A stretch of 9,792 nt of DNA from JBNJEM01 sp051745935 (GTDB lineage Bacteria > Planctomycetota > Planctomycetia > Pirellulales > Pirellulaceae): NCBI GenBank assembly GCA_051745935.1, contig JBNJEM010000278.1, positions 1 to 9,792 on the forward strand, written 5' to 3'. The notes under the pieces were generated by a model, which saw only the letters and a program-made list of their open reading frames with translations, did not search any database and was not told where the DNA came from. The stretch's first letter is position 1; each line of letters starts with the position of its first letter. The translations under genes were made by a program, and so were the position numbers. Below are positions 1-6,695 of the stretch, piece by piece.

Positions 1-51
1 TTCACCGAACCCGACGCAGCCAGCGAAACGGCCATGCGGCTGGCCGATTGA
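1..51 (+). CDS. 3' end of an upstream gene (partial)
   Basis: Frame 1 reads 16 sense codons ending in the residues AMRLAD and a TGA stop at 49-51. The rest of the gene lies left of the window. The codons are GC-rich in third position like the genes that follow, and the tail lies 86 bases before the lipase gene on the same strand. Too little is visible to assign a family. It could also be a chance open frame, because only 17 codons are seen. Confidence 0.4.
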   Translation, partial: FTEPDAASETAMRLAD

Positions 52-76
52 GGTGGGTTTCCGCCGCTGATTCCGC

Positions 77-82
77 TATACT
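77..82 (+). promoter_or_regulatory. Candidate -10 box of the lipase gene promoter
   Basis: TATACT matches the sigma-70-type -10 consensus at 5 of 6 positions and lies 55 bases before the GTG start of the lipase gene. No good -35 box sits at the usual 16-18 base distance. TTGAGG at 48-53 would be 23 bases away, which is too far, so this is a weak call resting on the -10 hexamer and its position alone. Confidence 0.28.
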
Positions 83-137
83 CCGCACGTCGCTGTCCGC
101 TCATCGAGATTTCCAGTAGCGCTGAAAGGAGTCACTC

Positions 138-1130
138 GTGACGAGGCACGTTTCTTCAACCATCGCTGTTCTTTGTTTTGGCGCCCTCCTGACGGGCGGG
201 TGCGACAAGACGGTGTCTTCTACCGGCGATAAGGTCCGTGCAGCCTGGGAGGCGGTCCAGTCCCAGCCCAGCCAACCTCTTGCGGACACGTTCGCCGCGC
301 CGGGGGACCACTGGGACGATAAGCGGGGCGTTCCGTGGGCCGTCGCCCGCTCGCTGGGGCAGATGTGCAAGCTGTCTTACGCCGGCGAGGCGGAGATTAA
401 CGCGGCGCTGTCCAAATGGGGCTTCGGCAGGATCGACCATTTTCCGAACGAATCGCTGTACGCCTGCGTCGCCAGCGACGATCATACGGTCATGATTGCA
501 TTCCGGGGGACGGATGATCCCAGGGACTGGCTCGTCAATAGCGATGCCGCCCCGCAATCCGTTCCGCACGGGGTTGTCCACCGCGGTTTCTATCAAGGCA
601 TGAAGGGTTTGTACCCGGAGGTGGCCGCGGCGGCGACGGCCCACGGCGCGGAGGAAAAGAATCTCTGGCTTACCGGCCACAGCCTTGGGGGCGCCCTGGC
701 CGTGGCCTTTGCTTACGAGACCTTGGCGGAAGGCAGGTTAAGGCCCGCTGGTGTGGCCACGTTCGGCCAACCGCTCTTGGCGGATGCCGCGCTGGGCGCC
801 TATCTCTCGGACCAACTCGGCGGCAACTACGTCCGCTTCGTCAACGAGCGAGACACGGTCACGAGGGTTCCTCCCGGTTACGTTCATTTCGGGAAGCTGA
901 TCTGGTTCCATGAGGGCAAGCTAGAGGCGAGCAGGCAGTCGAGTACCGCGGAACCTGCCCCCCTCTCGACGGCGGAGTTTAAGTCGCTCAAGGAAGGCCT
1001 TCGGGAGTTGCGGCAACTCGGGAAGAGCTTCGACCCTGCCAGCTTGCGGTCCTATGGAGAACAGGTGGCTACAGTCACCGACCATTTCATGGACGCTTAC
1101 CTCGGCGGCATCGGCACGTTTGCCAAGTAG
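138..1130 (+). CDS. Class 3 lipase-family lipoprotein
   Basis: This 330-residue protein is a predicted alpha/beta-hydrolase of the lipase class 3 family, which hydrolyses ester bonds in acylglycerols or related lipids. The family's oxyanion-side motif AFRGT is at residues 121-125 and the nucleophile elbow GHSLGGALA has Ser182. Asp239 (in NERDTVTRVPP) and His250 (in YVHFG) fit the rest of the triad. The N-terminus (MTRHVSSTIA, then a hydrophobic stretch) ends in LLTGGC with Cys22, which fits a signal peptidase II lipobox, so the mature protein is probably membrane-anchored. Asp23 follows the Cys; in Escherichia coli an Asp there retains lipoproteins in the inner membrane, but whether that rule holds here is unknown. 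The GTG start at 138 is chosen because GAAAGGA (124-130) sits 7 bases upstream and the signal peptide begins there. No neighbour clearly shares its pathway, and its natural substrate is not known. Confidence 0.88.
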   Translation: MTRHVSSTIAVLCFGALLTGGCDKTVSSTGDKVRAAWEAVQSQPSQPLADTFAAPGDHWDDKRGVPWAVARSLGQMCKLSYAGEAEINAALSKWGFGRIDHFPNESLYACVASDDHTVMIAFRGTDDPRDWLVNSDAAPQSVPHGVVHRGFYQGMKGLYPEVAAAATAHGAEEKNLWLTGHSLGGALAVAFAYETLAEGRLRPAGVATFGQPLLADAALGAYLSDQLGGNYVRFVNERDTVTRVPPGYVHFGKLIWFHEGKLEASRQSSTAEPAPLSTAEFKSLKEGLRELRQLGKSFDPASLRSYGEQVATVTDHFMDAYLGGIGTFAK

Positions 1131-1275
1131 GTCGCCAGATCTGACAATGAACGGGCCCCATCCTCGGCGCCGGAGACCGACCGGCCGGGCGACCGGTTGT
1201 TCCGTGCATGGAGCCTGATTGACGGCGATCTCGGCCGTGCACCTGTCGACAGAACCGCTGTAACAATAACGCGAG

Positions 1276-1719
1276 ATGCTGGTCTTCCGCACCGGGGCAC
1301 CCAACAAGTTCCGCCGTCCCGGGGTTATCAAGAACATCTACCGCAAGAATAGTTCCATCGTTCCCCGCGTCCTTCTGCTGAAGCCCCGGTACAATTCCAT
1401 CACAGAGGTCATGGACGAAATCGAAAGCCGTGGGGGAGATATTTCGCGGGCCACCGTCTCCAAAGTGTGCGCCAGCCTGGACCAAGACCTCGTAATCGAA
1501 CGTACGAAAGGGCAGATGCCGCGCACACGAAGTCTTCGTTTGATCCAACCCGATAAGCTGCTCGATCTCCTCGCCGAGAATCACGCGCCCCCTGTGATCA
1601 ATCAACGGCTCACTGCGAAGACGCTGATGCTCGTGTGTATCAAAGTATCCTTCAGCACTTTGCGCCCGAGAACGGAATGTAGACTTGTTAAAAGTATACC
1701 TGTGACAATACGAGCATGA
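1276..1719 (+). pseudogene. Truncated winged-helix-like regulator remnant
   Basis: The first ~115 residues look like real protein. Residues 40-76 (NSITEVMDEIE ... ISRATVSKV ... LVIER) have the pattern of a winged helix-turn-helix with recognition helix around ISRATVSKV. Residues 85-106 continue with a plausible beta/helix stretch (RSLRLIQPDKLLDLLAENHAPP). The layout recalls the N-terminal DNA-binding half of AbiEi-like (type IV antitoxin-type) regulators, but I cannot confirm this by search. After about residue 115 the reading becomes unstructured and ends at 1719. The next frame offers only a short stretch (ADARVYQSILQHF) before its own stop. No convincing ribosome binding site precedes the ATG, and an in-frame stop lies 9 bases upstream. 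I read it as a gene that lost its C-terminal domain. A short functional DNA-binding protein is possible. Confidence 0.45.
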
Positions 1720-1941
1720 TCATGCCCAACCTCAGGACAATGTCGTCGGAGATTTCTATCGATTTGCGAAGTAAGCGGTCGCCCATGACTAGACATTTGG
1801 GCATCCTTTCCTTCGTGCGTGGGGGTTCGAACAATGGTTCCCACGTTATGAAGCAAGCGTCCCCTTTGTTTCAATAGATAGCGATTTCTCGTGGACGATG
1901 TTTTCTTTTCCTTCGGCTGGCCCCATGTTCTCACATTGAGC

Positions 1942-1986
1942 TTGATCATAATGCTGTTGATCATCGGATGGTTGATCGGATAATGT
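1942..1986. repeat. Three 15-bp-spaced TTGATC iterons
   Basis: TTGATCA occurs at 1942-1948 and 1957-1963, and TTGATCG at 1972-1978. They lie in direct orientation with exactly 15 bases from start to start. The intervening 8 bases are poorly conserved. It may be an array of protein-binding half sites or just a decayed tandem repeat. The 15-bp spacing is not a whole number of helical turns, which argues against simple same-face binding. Confidence 0.5.
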
Positions 1987-2022
1987 GGGATTCTCGAAGA
2001 GCCGTCGCTCCAGTCGTACGAG

Positions 2023-2046
2023 TGAAAATCAGGATGAAAATCAGGA
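2023..2046. repeat. Perfect 12-bp tandem duplication
   Basis: TGAAAATCAGGA occurs twice head to tail (2023-2034 and 2035-2046) and the next two bases, TG, continue the unit. It is a perfect direct duplication in non-coding sequence, probably made by replication slippage. Confidence 0.85.
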
Positions 2047-2061
2047 TGCTTCCGCCCCGAT

Positions 2062-2087
2062 TGAACCAGGCGGCTGAACCAGGCGGC
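2062..2087. repeat. Perfect 13-bp tandem duplication
   Basis: TGAACCAGGCGGC occurs twice head to tail (2062-2074 and 2075-2087). It lies only 15 bases after the 12-bp duplication, and its sequence is unrelated apart from the shared TGAA start. Confidence 0.85.
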
Positions 2088-2273
2088 GCTGAAGAGCGTA
2101 CGCCTTTTCCGCTTCGAAGCAGCTAGCTTGAACCGGGCTCTATACGGCAGGGATGCCCGTTTTACGATCGCCCGGATACCCGAGACGAGAAACGCCGGCA
2201 AGCGATCACTTAAAAGAGTATCAGGGCGAAGGCAAGTGCGAAACGCGTTTCTGCAAGCCCCTGTTTTTCCCGG

Positions 2274-2311
2274 GTATGGCTGTGTATTGTGTGTATGGCC
2301 GTTTATTGTGT
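2274..2311. repeat. Imperfect 19-bp tandem duplication
   Basis: Two adjacent 19-base units start with GTATGGC and end with TATTGTGT (2274-2292 and 2293-2311). They match at 17 of 19 positions; the differences are at unit positions 8 and 11. The pair lies about 270 bases before the start of the GH130 operon, so a role as a two-site operator is possible but unproven. Confidence 0.75.
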
Positions 2312-2541
2312 AAGGGATGTCAGGACCATAACGGTGGACGTTGTGCAGTTGGTACGGGGCAAGGCCATTGGCCCCGGAGTTTTGCAACCCCCCCTCCGGA
2401 AAGGTCACGGGCCCATGTCGGGAGCGCCGGTGATTCCTCTCGGGCCTTCGAGTTGCAATGCGCTCGCTTCCGGGGTAATGCTTTCCAACCCGAAAGCCGG
2501 AGAGCGGCTGCCGCCGCCCCAACCCGAGCATGGGCGCGACA

Positions 2542-2555
2542 CCCTTCCGGAAGGG
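2542..2555. promoter_or_regulatory. 14-bp palindrome in the operon leader
   Basis: CCCTTCCGGAAGGG is a perfect inverted repeat ending 28 bases before the chosen start codon of the first operon gene and 9 bases before its putative Shine-Dalgarno sequence (TAGGAG, 2565-2570). It may be an operator for a dimeric regulator or a leader hairpin affecting translation. No run of T follows, so it is not a typical terminator. Confidence 0.4.
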
Positions 2556-2583
2556 GGCTCGCTATAGGAGCGCGGAAGCTTTT

Positions 2584-4032
2584 ATGTTGGTACAACGTAC
2601 AGATATTATTTTACGTCCGGACCCGACGCGGGTGCTTATCCGCTATTTTTCGCCAGGTTCTCGTGATCGTATTGAACGCATAATAAGTCGGGTCATGTGT
2701 CTTGATAAGCGCAAACTGCCGCAACGCTTAAAAATGGTTTGCCGCCGTTTCGAATCGCGTCATAAAGACATTGAGGCGGCATTTCTTCGTCACTACCAAG
2801 TAGTGGCACCGTATTTGCTCACCGATGCCATCCCTCCCCTTGACCAACAGCTTCTGATCGGCGCCTATTTCACCAGTGAATACTCGCTTGAATGCGCGGC
2901 CCTTTTTAATCCGTCCATGGTACCGCACCCGGATCAAAGCAGCACGGATGAAGGTACGTTGCGTTTCATCATGAGTCTAAGAGCCACGGGGGAGGGTCAT
3001 GTTTCGTCAATTGTTTTCCGCGAGGGCACGATTGACGCGGCCGGAACGATTTGCATGGAGTCCCCGGGGGGCGTGGTGACTGATCCTGAACTGGTACAAA
3101 ACCCGAGCTATGATAAACCGGTTTTCGCCGCCAAGCTATATGAAATGGGTTATGACAATGACATCACGGCGGACGTACTGGAACATCTTTCCGAGGTCTT
3201 CACCCTGGCGGATTTAAAGCAACAGATAGCCCATGCTGAAACCGCGATCATGCGATTTGGAGCAGATCGCGTCGACACCCTGCAGGTAATGCGCATTCTC
3301 GCTGAACAGAACTACGAAATTAAATTTGCCGGGACCCGTCCCCTTTCGGAACGAGTAATTTTCCCACGCATGAGCCATAACCGCAAGGCGATCGAGGACG
3401 CCCGCTTTGTCAAGTTCCAAAACCCGTATGGCAATGCGGTTTATTACGCTACATATACCGCCTATGACGGACGAACATTTTTGCCCCAGCTTCTGCAGAC
3501 TGAAAACTTCCTTGATTTTCGTTTTATCACTCTGAACGGTTCGGGGGTTATGAATAAGGGCATGGCGCTTTTCCCGCGCAAGATAAATGGTCAATACGCC
3601 ATGCTCTCGCGTCAGGACGGCGAGAATATTTTCATCATGTTCTCGGATCATCTGCATTTCTGGGAAAATCCCAGCATCATCATGAAACCCACGGCATCCT
3701 GGGAATATGTCCAGCTCGGCAACTGCGGTTCACCGATTGAAACCCCCGAGGGTTGGCTGGTCCTGACCCACGGGGTCGGCCCCATGCGCCGCTACTGTAT
3801 CGGCGCCGTACTGCTGGATCTCGAGAATCCAGCCAAGGTCATCGGGCGGCTTAACGAACCATTGCTGGAACCAGACGAGAATGAGCGCGACGGTTATGTC
3901 CCCAATGTCGTCTATACCTGCGGCGCTCTCGTTCACGGACGCAAACTGGTCATGCCCTATGCAATGGCGGATTACGCGACCCGAATCGCACTGGTTGATC
4001 TGGACGAATTATTAAAAGAATTAAAGGAATAA
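2584..4032 (+). CDS. Long GH130-family beta-mannoside phosphorylase/hydrolase-like protein
   Basis: The 482-residue protein belongs to the five-bladed propeller family GH130, whose members phosphorolyse or hydrolyse beta-linked mannosides. The N-terminal ~250 residues include family-like stretches YFTSEYSLECAALFNPS (about 95-111) and SLRATGEGHVSS (131-142), followed by a helical segment not seen in short members. The propeller part carries EDAR (271-274), where Asp272 aligns with the GH130 catalytic acid, then FPRKINGQYAMLSR (330-343), GSPIETPEGWLVLTHG (382-397) and a closing blade near MPYAMADYATRIALVDLDEL. At 342-343 it has Ser-Arg where the second GH130 of this operon has His-Arg. An ATG 54 bases upstream (2530) is open, but 2584 begins the family-like MLVQRTDIILRPDP and follows TAGGAG at 13 bases. 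There is no signal peptide, so it should be cytoplasmic. It heads an operon with a glycosyltransferase. Phosphorolysis versus hydrolysis, and the linkage, cannot be told from sequence. Confidence 0.85.
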   Translation: MLVQRTDIILRPDPTRVLIRYFSPGSRDRIERIISRVMCLDKRKLPQRLKMVCRRFESRHKDIEAAFLRHYQVVAPYLLTDAIPPLDQQLLIGAYFTSEYSLECAALFNPSMVPHPDQSSTDEGTLRFIMSLRATGEGHVSSIVFREGTIDAAGTICMESPGGVVTDPELVQNPSYDKPVFAAKLYEMGYDNDITADVLEHLSEVFTLADLKQQIAHAETAIMRFGADRVDTLQVMRILAEQNYEIKFAGTRPLSERVIFPRMSHNRKAIEDARFVKFQNPYGNAVYYATYTAYDGRTFLPQLLQTENFLDFRFITLNGSGVMNKGMALFPRKINGQYAMLSRQDGENIFIMFSDHLHFWENPSIIMKPTASWEYVQLGNCGSPIETPEGWLVLTHGVGPMRRYCIGAVLLDLENPAKVIGRLNEPLLEPDENERDGYVPNVVYTCGALVHGRKLVMPYAMADYATRIALVDLDELLKELKE

Positions 4033-4034
4033 TC

Positions 4035-5234
4035 ATGCGTATCGGTTTTATTTCCAGTTATCCACCAATCGAGTGCGGAATCGGCACCTACACTCAGTAC
4101 CTGAACGGGGCGCTCCGAAAAATGGGCAATGAAACATTTATCATCAGCCAGTACGGGGCACAAGGCCATGCCGTGTTTCCGGTGTTCCAGCATGGGGCAA
4201 CGTCATTTGCCGGCGATGTGTTCAATACCAGCACGCGCATGACCCCCGATGTTGTTCACGTACAGCATGAATACGGACTTTATGGGTCGCAACGCGGCGT
4301 GGAAGTAATTGACTTGATCTTGCGCTATCGCATGGCGGGACTTCCCGTAGCGGTTACTCTCCATACGGTCCACGAAACGCTGGAGCCATACGAACAACTC
4401 ATTCTCAAACATATGATTGACGAATGCGGCGCCATCATCGTACACGAGGAGTTCCAGCGGGAAACGCTTCTCGGATATTTCGGGAAAATGACCAATGTTC
4501 GCCACAAAATCCATGTCATCGAGCATGGCGTGCGTGAGGTCGAGCCCATTGCGGACGCCAAAAGCAAGCTGGACCTGGAAGGCAAGAAAGTGGTTTTGCT
4601 CTGCGGTTACTTCCGCCCTTCAAAAGGCTTTCATAAAATCATCGACATTTTCCCGAAAATATGTAAAGAGGAACCGAACGCTGTCCTGGTAGTCGCGGGC
4701 AAAACCCGTAATATCGAGTTTGACGATTACCGGCGTGAGCTGTTCACCACGCTGAATGAATCGCCGGTCGCTGACAATATTCTCATTTTGCGCGGCCAGT
4801 TTCCGCAACATACATTCGACACCATAATTGCGGCCGCTGACGTCGTGGTCCTGCCATACGAGGTGGGGGGGCAAAGCGGGATGATGGCCCAGTGTTTCGC
4901 GCAGGGAGTGCCGGTGGTCACGTCCCATCTGCGTGCCTTCCAGCGCGCCCTGGAACGGAGCGGCGGCGGCCTGATGGTGGAGTCGGACGACGATGACGAC
5001 TACCGGCGGCTTATCGTCCGCCTGTTACGGGATGATAAACTGCGCGCCGAGCTGCGCGGTAATATCCGAACTTACATCGATAATGAGGCCGGCTGGAGTA
5101 AGATCGCCCGCGAGCATACAAAGGTCTATCAGTCAATTGTCAAAACTCCGTACGGCAAGGCGCGCTACGTGTATTTCCCCGAACCCGTCGGGCAGTCCTG
5201 CCTGGAAAACCATTATCCCGGAGGGAATTTCTGA
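4035..5234 (+). CDS. GT4-type glycosyltransferase (possibly mannosyltransferase)
   Basis: This 399-residue protein has the GT-B fold pattern of family GT4 retaining glycosyltransferases, which transfer sugar from a nucleotide-sugar such as GDP-mannose. The N-terminal domain opens with MRIGFISSYPPIECGIGTYT, holding the glycine loop (15-17), and contains VVHVQHEYGLYG (73-84) and VTLHTVHE (107-114). The linker HGV (164-166) and GYFRPSKGFH (191-200, with Arg194 and Lys197) begin the donor domain. The usual E-x7-E site is replaced by PYEVGGQSGMMAQ (274-286), a variant seen in some GT4 members. Residues 318-322 are five Asp in a row. AAAGGA (4023-4028) lies 6 bases before the ATG. The gene starts 2 bases after the first GH130 and its TGA overlaps the next ATG by 1 base, so all three are probably made together. 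Donor and acceptor are inferred only from the GH130 neighbours. Confidence 0.88.
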   Translation: MRIGFISSYPPIECGIGTYTQYLNGALRKMGNETFIISQYGAQGHAVFPVFQHGATSFAGDVFNTSTRMTPDVVHVQHEYGLYGSQRGVEVIDLILRYRMAGLPVAVTLHTVHETLEPYEQLILKHMIDECGAIIVHEEFQRETLLGYFGKMTNVRHKIHVIEHGVREVEPIADAKSKLDLEGKKVVLLCGYFRPSKGFHKIIDIFPKICKEEPNAVLVVAGKTRNIEFDDYRRELFTTLNESPVADNILILRGQFPQHTFDTIIAAADVVVLPYEVGGQSGMMAQCFAQGVPVVTSHLRAFQRALERSGGGLMVESDDDDDYRRLIVRLLRDDKLRAELRGNIRTYIDNEAGWSKIAREHTKVYQSIVKTPYGKARYVYFPEPVGQSCLENHYPGGNF

Positions 5235-6280
5235 TGCAGCGCTGTTTGCAAAACCCAATTATAACACCGGACATGATAACCCCGTCAGCCGACGGCTATC
5301 GTGTGCGGGGCGCGTTCAACCCGGGGGCCATCCGATTCCGTGACGAAATTCTGCTTCTCCCGCGCGTGGCGGAGGACTGCCCGTCCGCATCCGAAGACGA
5401 TATTGCCGTGCCTACCGTCAATATTCGGGACGGGCAAGGCGTGCCCGGCGTACTCCGTGTCCGCCGCCACGATCCCGATGTTCAACTCAAGGACACGCGC
5501 GGGGTTGTGTACCGGGGCCGGGATTACCTGTCAACCATAAGCCATCTCCGCATTGCCCGCAGCCGTGACGGCGTGAACTTCAGGGTGGATGACAAGCCTT
5601 TCATTTTCCCTTCGGTGGCTTCGGAGATTTACGGGGTGGAAGATGCCCGCGCGGTATATATAGACGGCACTTATTACATCAACTACACGTGTGTTTCGTC
5701 AGACGGCTGGGCCACGGCCCTGGCGACCACCGAAGACTTCCGCTCCATCAACCGCCTCGGCCTGATTTTTCACCCAGAAAACAAAGATGTTGCCATATTC
5801 CCGGAAAAGGTCGGCGGCAAATACCATGCCCTGCATCGTCCGAACAACAGCGGGTTCGGCAAGCCTTCAATCTGGCATGCAGAATCGCCCGACCTGCTGC
5901 ACTGGGGCAATCACCGATGTCTGCTGCGGGCCCGTGATACATTCTGGGAAGAGATGAAGATCGGCGGCGGCGCGCCGCCGATCAAAACCGCTGAGGGCTG
6001 GCTCGCCGTATATCACGCCAAGGGGCATGACCAGATTTACAGCTTATTCACAGTGCTTCTTGATCTCGATGACCCATCGAATGTGCTGCGGTGCGGAACC
6101 GAGCCGTTCGTCACTCCCGAAGCGCCGTACGAAACCGATGGGTTCTTCGGCAATGTCCTTTTCAGTAACGGGCTGGTTTTGGAAGAGGACGGTCGTGTCC
6201 TGCTTTACTACGGCGCTTCAGACGAGTACACCTGCCTGCTGGAAACCTCCGTCGAAGAATTGATGACGACGCTGGCTTGA
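5234..6280 (+). CDS. GH130-family mannoside phosphorylase-like protein
   Basis: This 348-residue protein has the usual length of the short GH130 members. It resembles the branch that contains beta-1,2-mannooligosaccharide phosphorylases. Visible family stretches are NPIITPDMITPS (7-18), GAFNPGA (26-32), LLPRVAED (41-48), YLSTISHLRIARS (98-110), GVEDAR (134-139, Asp137 as predicted catalytic acid), PENKDVAIFPEKVGGKYHALHRP (181-203) and MKIGGGAPPIKT (241-252). His201-Arg202 and Lys242 are candidates for the phosphate pocket by analogy with characterised GH130 phosphorylases, so phosphorolysis is favoured over hydrolysis. It has no signal peptide. Its ATG overlaps the TGA of the glycosyltransferase by one base, and GGAGGGAA (5220-5227) is a good ribosome binding site inside that gene. 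It is the last gene of the operon, and no clear T-tract terminator follows. The preferred linkage is inferred from overall resemblance and is uncertain. Confidence 0.87.
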   Translation: MQRCLQNPIITPDMITPSADGYRVRGAFNPGAIRFRDEILLLPRVAEDCPSASEDDIAVPTVNIRDGQGVPGVLRVRRHDPDVQLKDTRGVVYRGRDYLSTISHLRIARSRDGVNFRVDDKPFIFPSVASEIYGVEDARAVYIDGTYYINYTCVSSDGWATALATTEDFRSINRLGLIFHPENKDVAIFPEKVGGKYHALHRPNNSGFGKPSIWHAESPDLLHWGNHRCLLRARDTFWEEMKIGGGAPPIKTAEGWLAVYHAKGHDQIYSLFTVLLDLDDPSNVLRCGTEPFVTPEAPYETDGFFGNVLFSNGLVLEEDGRVLLYYGASDEYTCLLETSVEELMTTLA

Positions 6281-6382
6281 CTAAAACAATCCAGCCCTGC
6301 CTAATGTACGCCGCGAACCAATTTCGAATCGCCGGAAAACGGCTCCGGAGGGGGTTCGGCACAATCCCGCGGAGTGAGAGCG

Positions 6383-6407
6383 CAAAACCAGACACCCAAA
6401 ACCAGAC
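6383..6407. repeat. 11-bp direct repeat, 14-bp period
   Basis: CAAAACCAGAC occurs at 6383-6393 and 6397-6407, separated by 3 bases. Similar small duplications follow in the same gap: GGGCCAG at 6600-6606 and 6609-6615, and AAAATGG at 6621-6627 and 6633-6639. They look like slippage products. Confidence 0.65.
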
Positions 6408-6637
6408 CCTGATTTCCAGCGGGGGTGCGCGAGCTTCGGCGAGCATTCGGAGACGTCGATGGCCAATCGAATGGATGAGGTACGGCGGGCGAAGCCATGG
6501 CACCGGACGGTAGGGAATGAAATGGACGAGATCGTGCGGCCCGAATGAAGCAGGTCAGGCAATATGAGCGTTGCGCGGCCCGTACCGCGAAACGAGAAAG
6601 GGCCAGAAGGGCCAGCCCCTAAAATGGCCCCCAAAAT

Positions 6638-6695
6638 GGATCCGTTCACGCGGGCGGATCCGAGGTTGGACCACCTCCAACCAGTCGACTGGTTG
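6638..6695. repeat. Cluster of three inverted repeats
   Basis: Within 58 bases there are three dyads. GGATCCG (6638-6644) pairs with CGGATCC (6655-6661). GGTTGG (6664-6669) pairs with CCAACC (6677-6682). A perfect 18-bp palindrome, CAACCAGTCGACTGGTTG, spans 6678-6695. The second and third overlap, so they are alternative folds. The cluster is GC-rich and lies in non-coding DNA. It may be a structured element, a protein-binding site or a remnant of a mobile element end. No T-run follows on either strand. Confidence 0.6.

Larger units (their letters stand above)
1720..2583. other. Long gene-free stretch before the GH130 operon
   Basis: No convincing gene was found on either strand. The open frames here have no recognisable domain, no good ribosome binding site and compositions typical of shadow frames. 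The stretch is more AT-rich up to about 2320 than in the last 250 bases. It contains several short tandem duplications (listed separately), a loose inverted repeat CCGGAG/CTCCGG at 2374-2379 and 2394-2399, and a palindrome at 2542-2555. It presumably holds the operon promoter and leader, but no hexamer pair stands out. Part of it may be decayed remains of the truncated gene just upstream. Confidence 0.6.

Noticed and set aside
1178..1202. CCGGCCGG-centred inverted repeat after the lipase gene as a terminator
   Set aside because: The arms pair poorly beyond the core and no T-run follows.
1602..2531. 309-codon open frame on the minus strand across the long gap
   Set aside because: Its product has no recognisable domain, is unusually rich in Arg, His and Ser, lacks a clear ribosome binding site and runs through the tandem duplications. 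It looks like a chance frame.
2289..2567. 92-codon + strand frame ending just before the GH130 operon
   Set aside because: Part of it (VDVVQLVRGKAIGPGVLQPP) looks mildly protein-like, but there is no family match I recognise and it overlaps the 19-bp duplication and the leader palindrome. Not strong enough to call.
2530..2583. Upstream ATG as start of the first GH130 gene
   Set aside because: The 18 extra residues are basic and unlike the family start, the region contains the leader palindrome, and the ATG at 2584 has TAGGAG upstream and a family-like beginning.
6459..6548. 29-codon + strand frame (begins MANRMDEVRRAKPW)
   Set aside because: It reads plausibly, but it is very short, lacks a good ribosome binding site and has no known relative.
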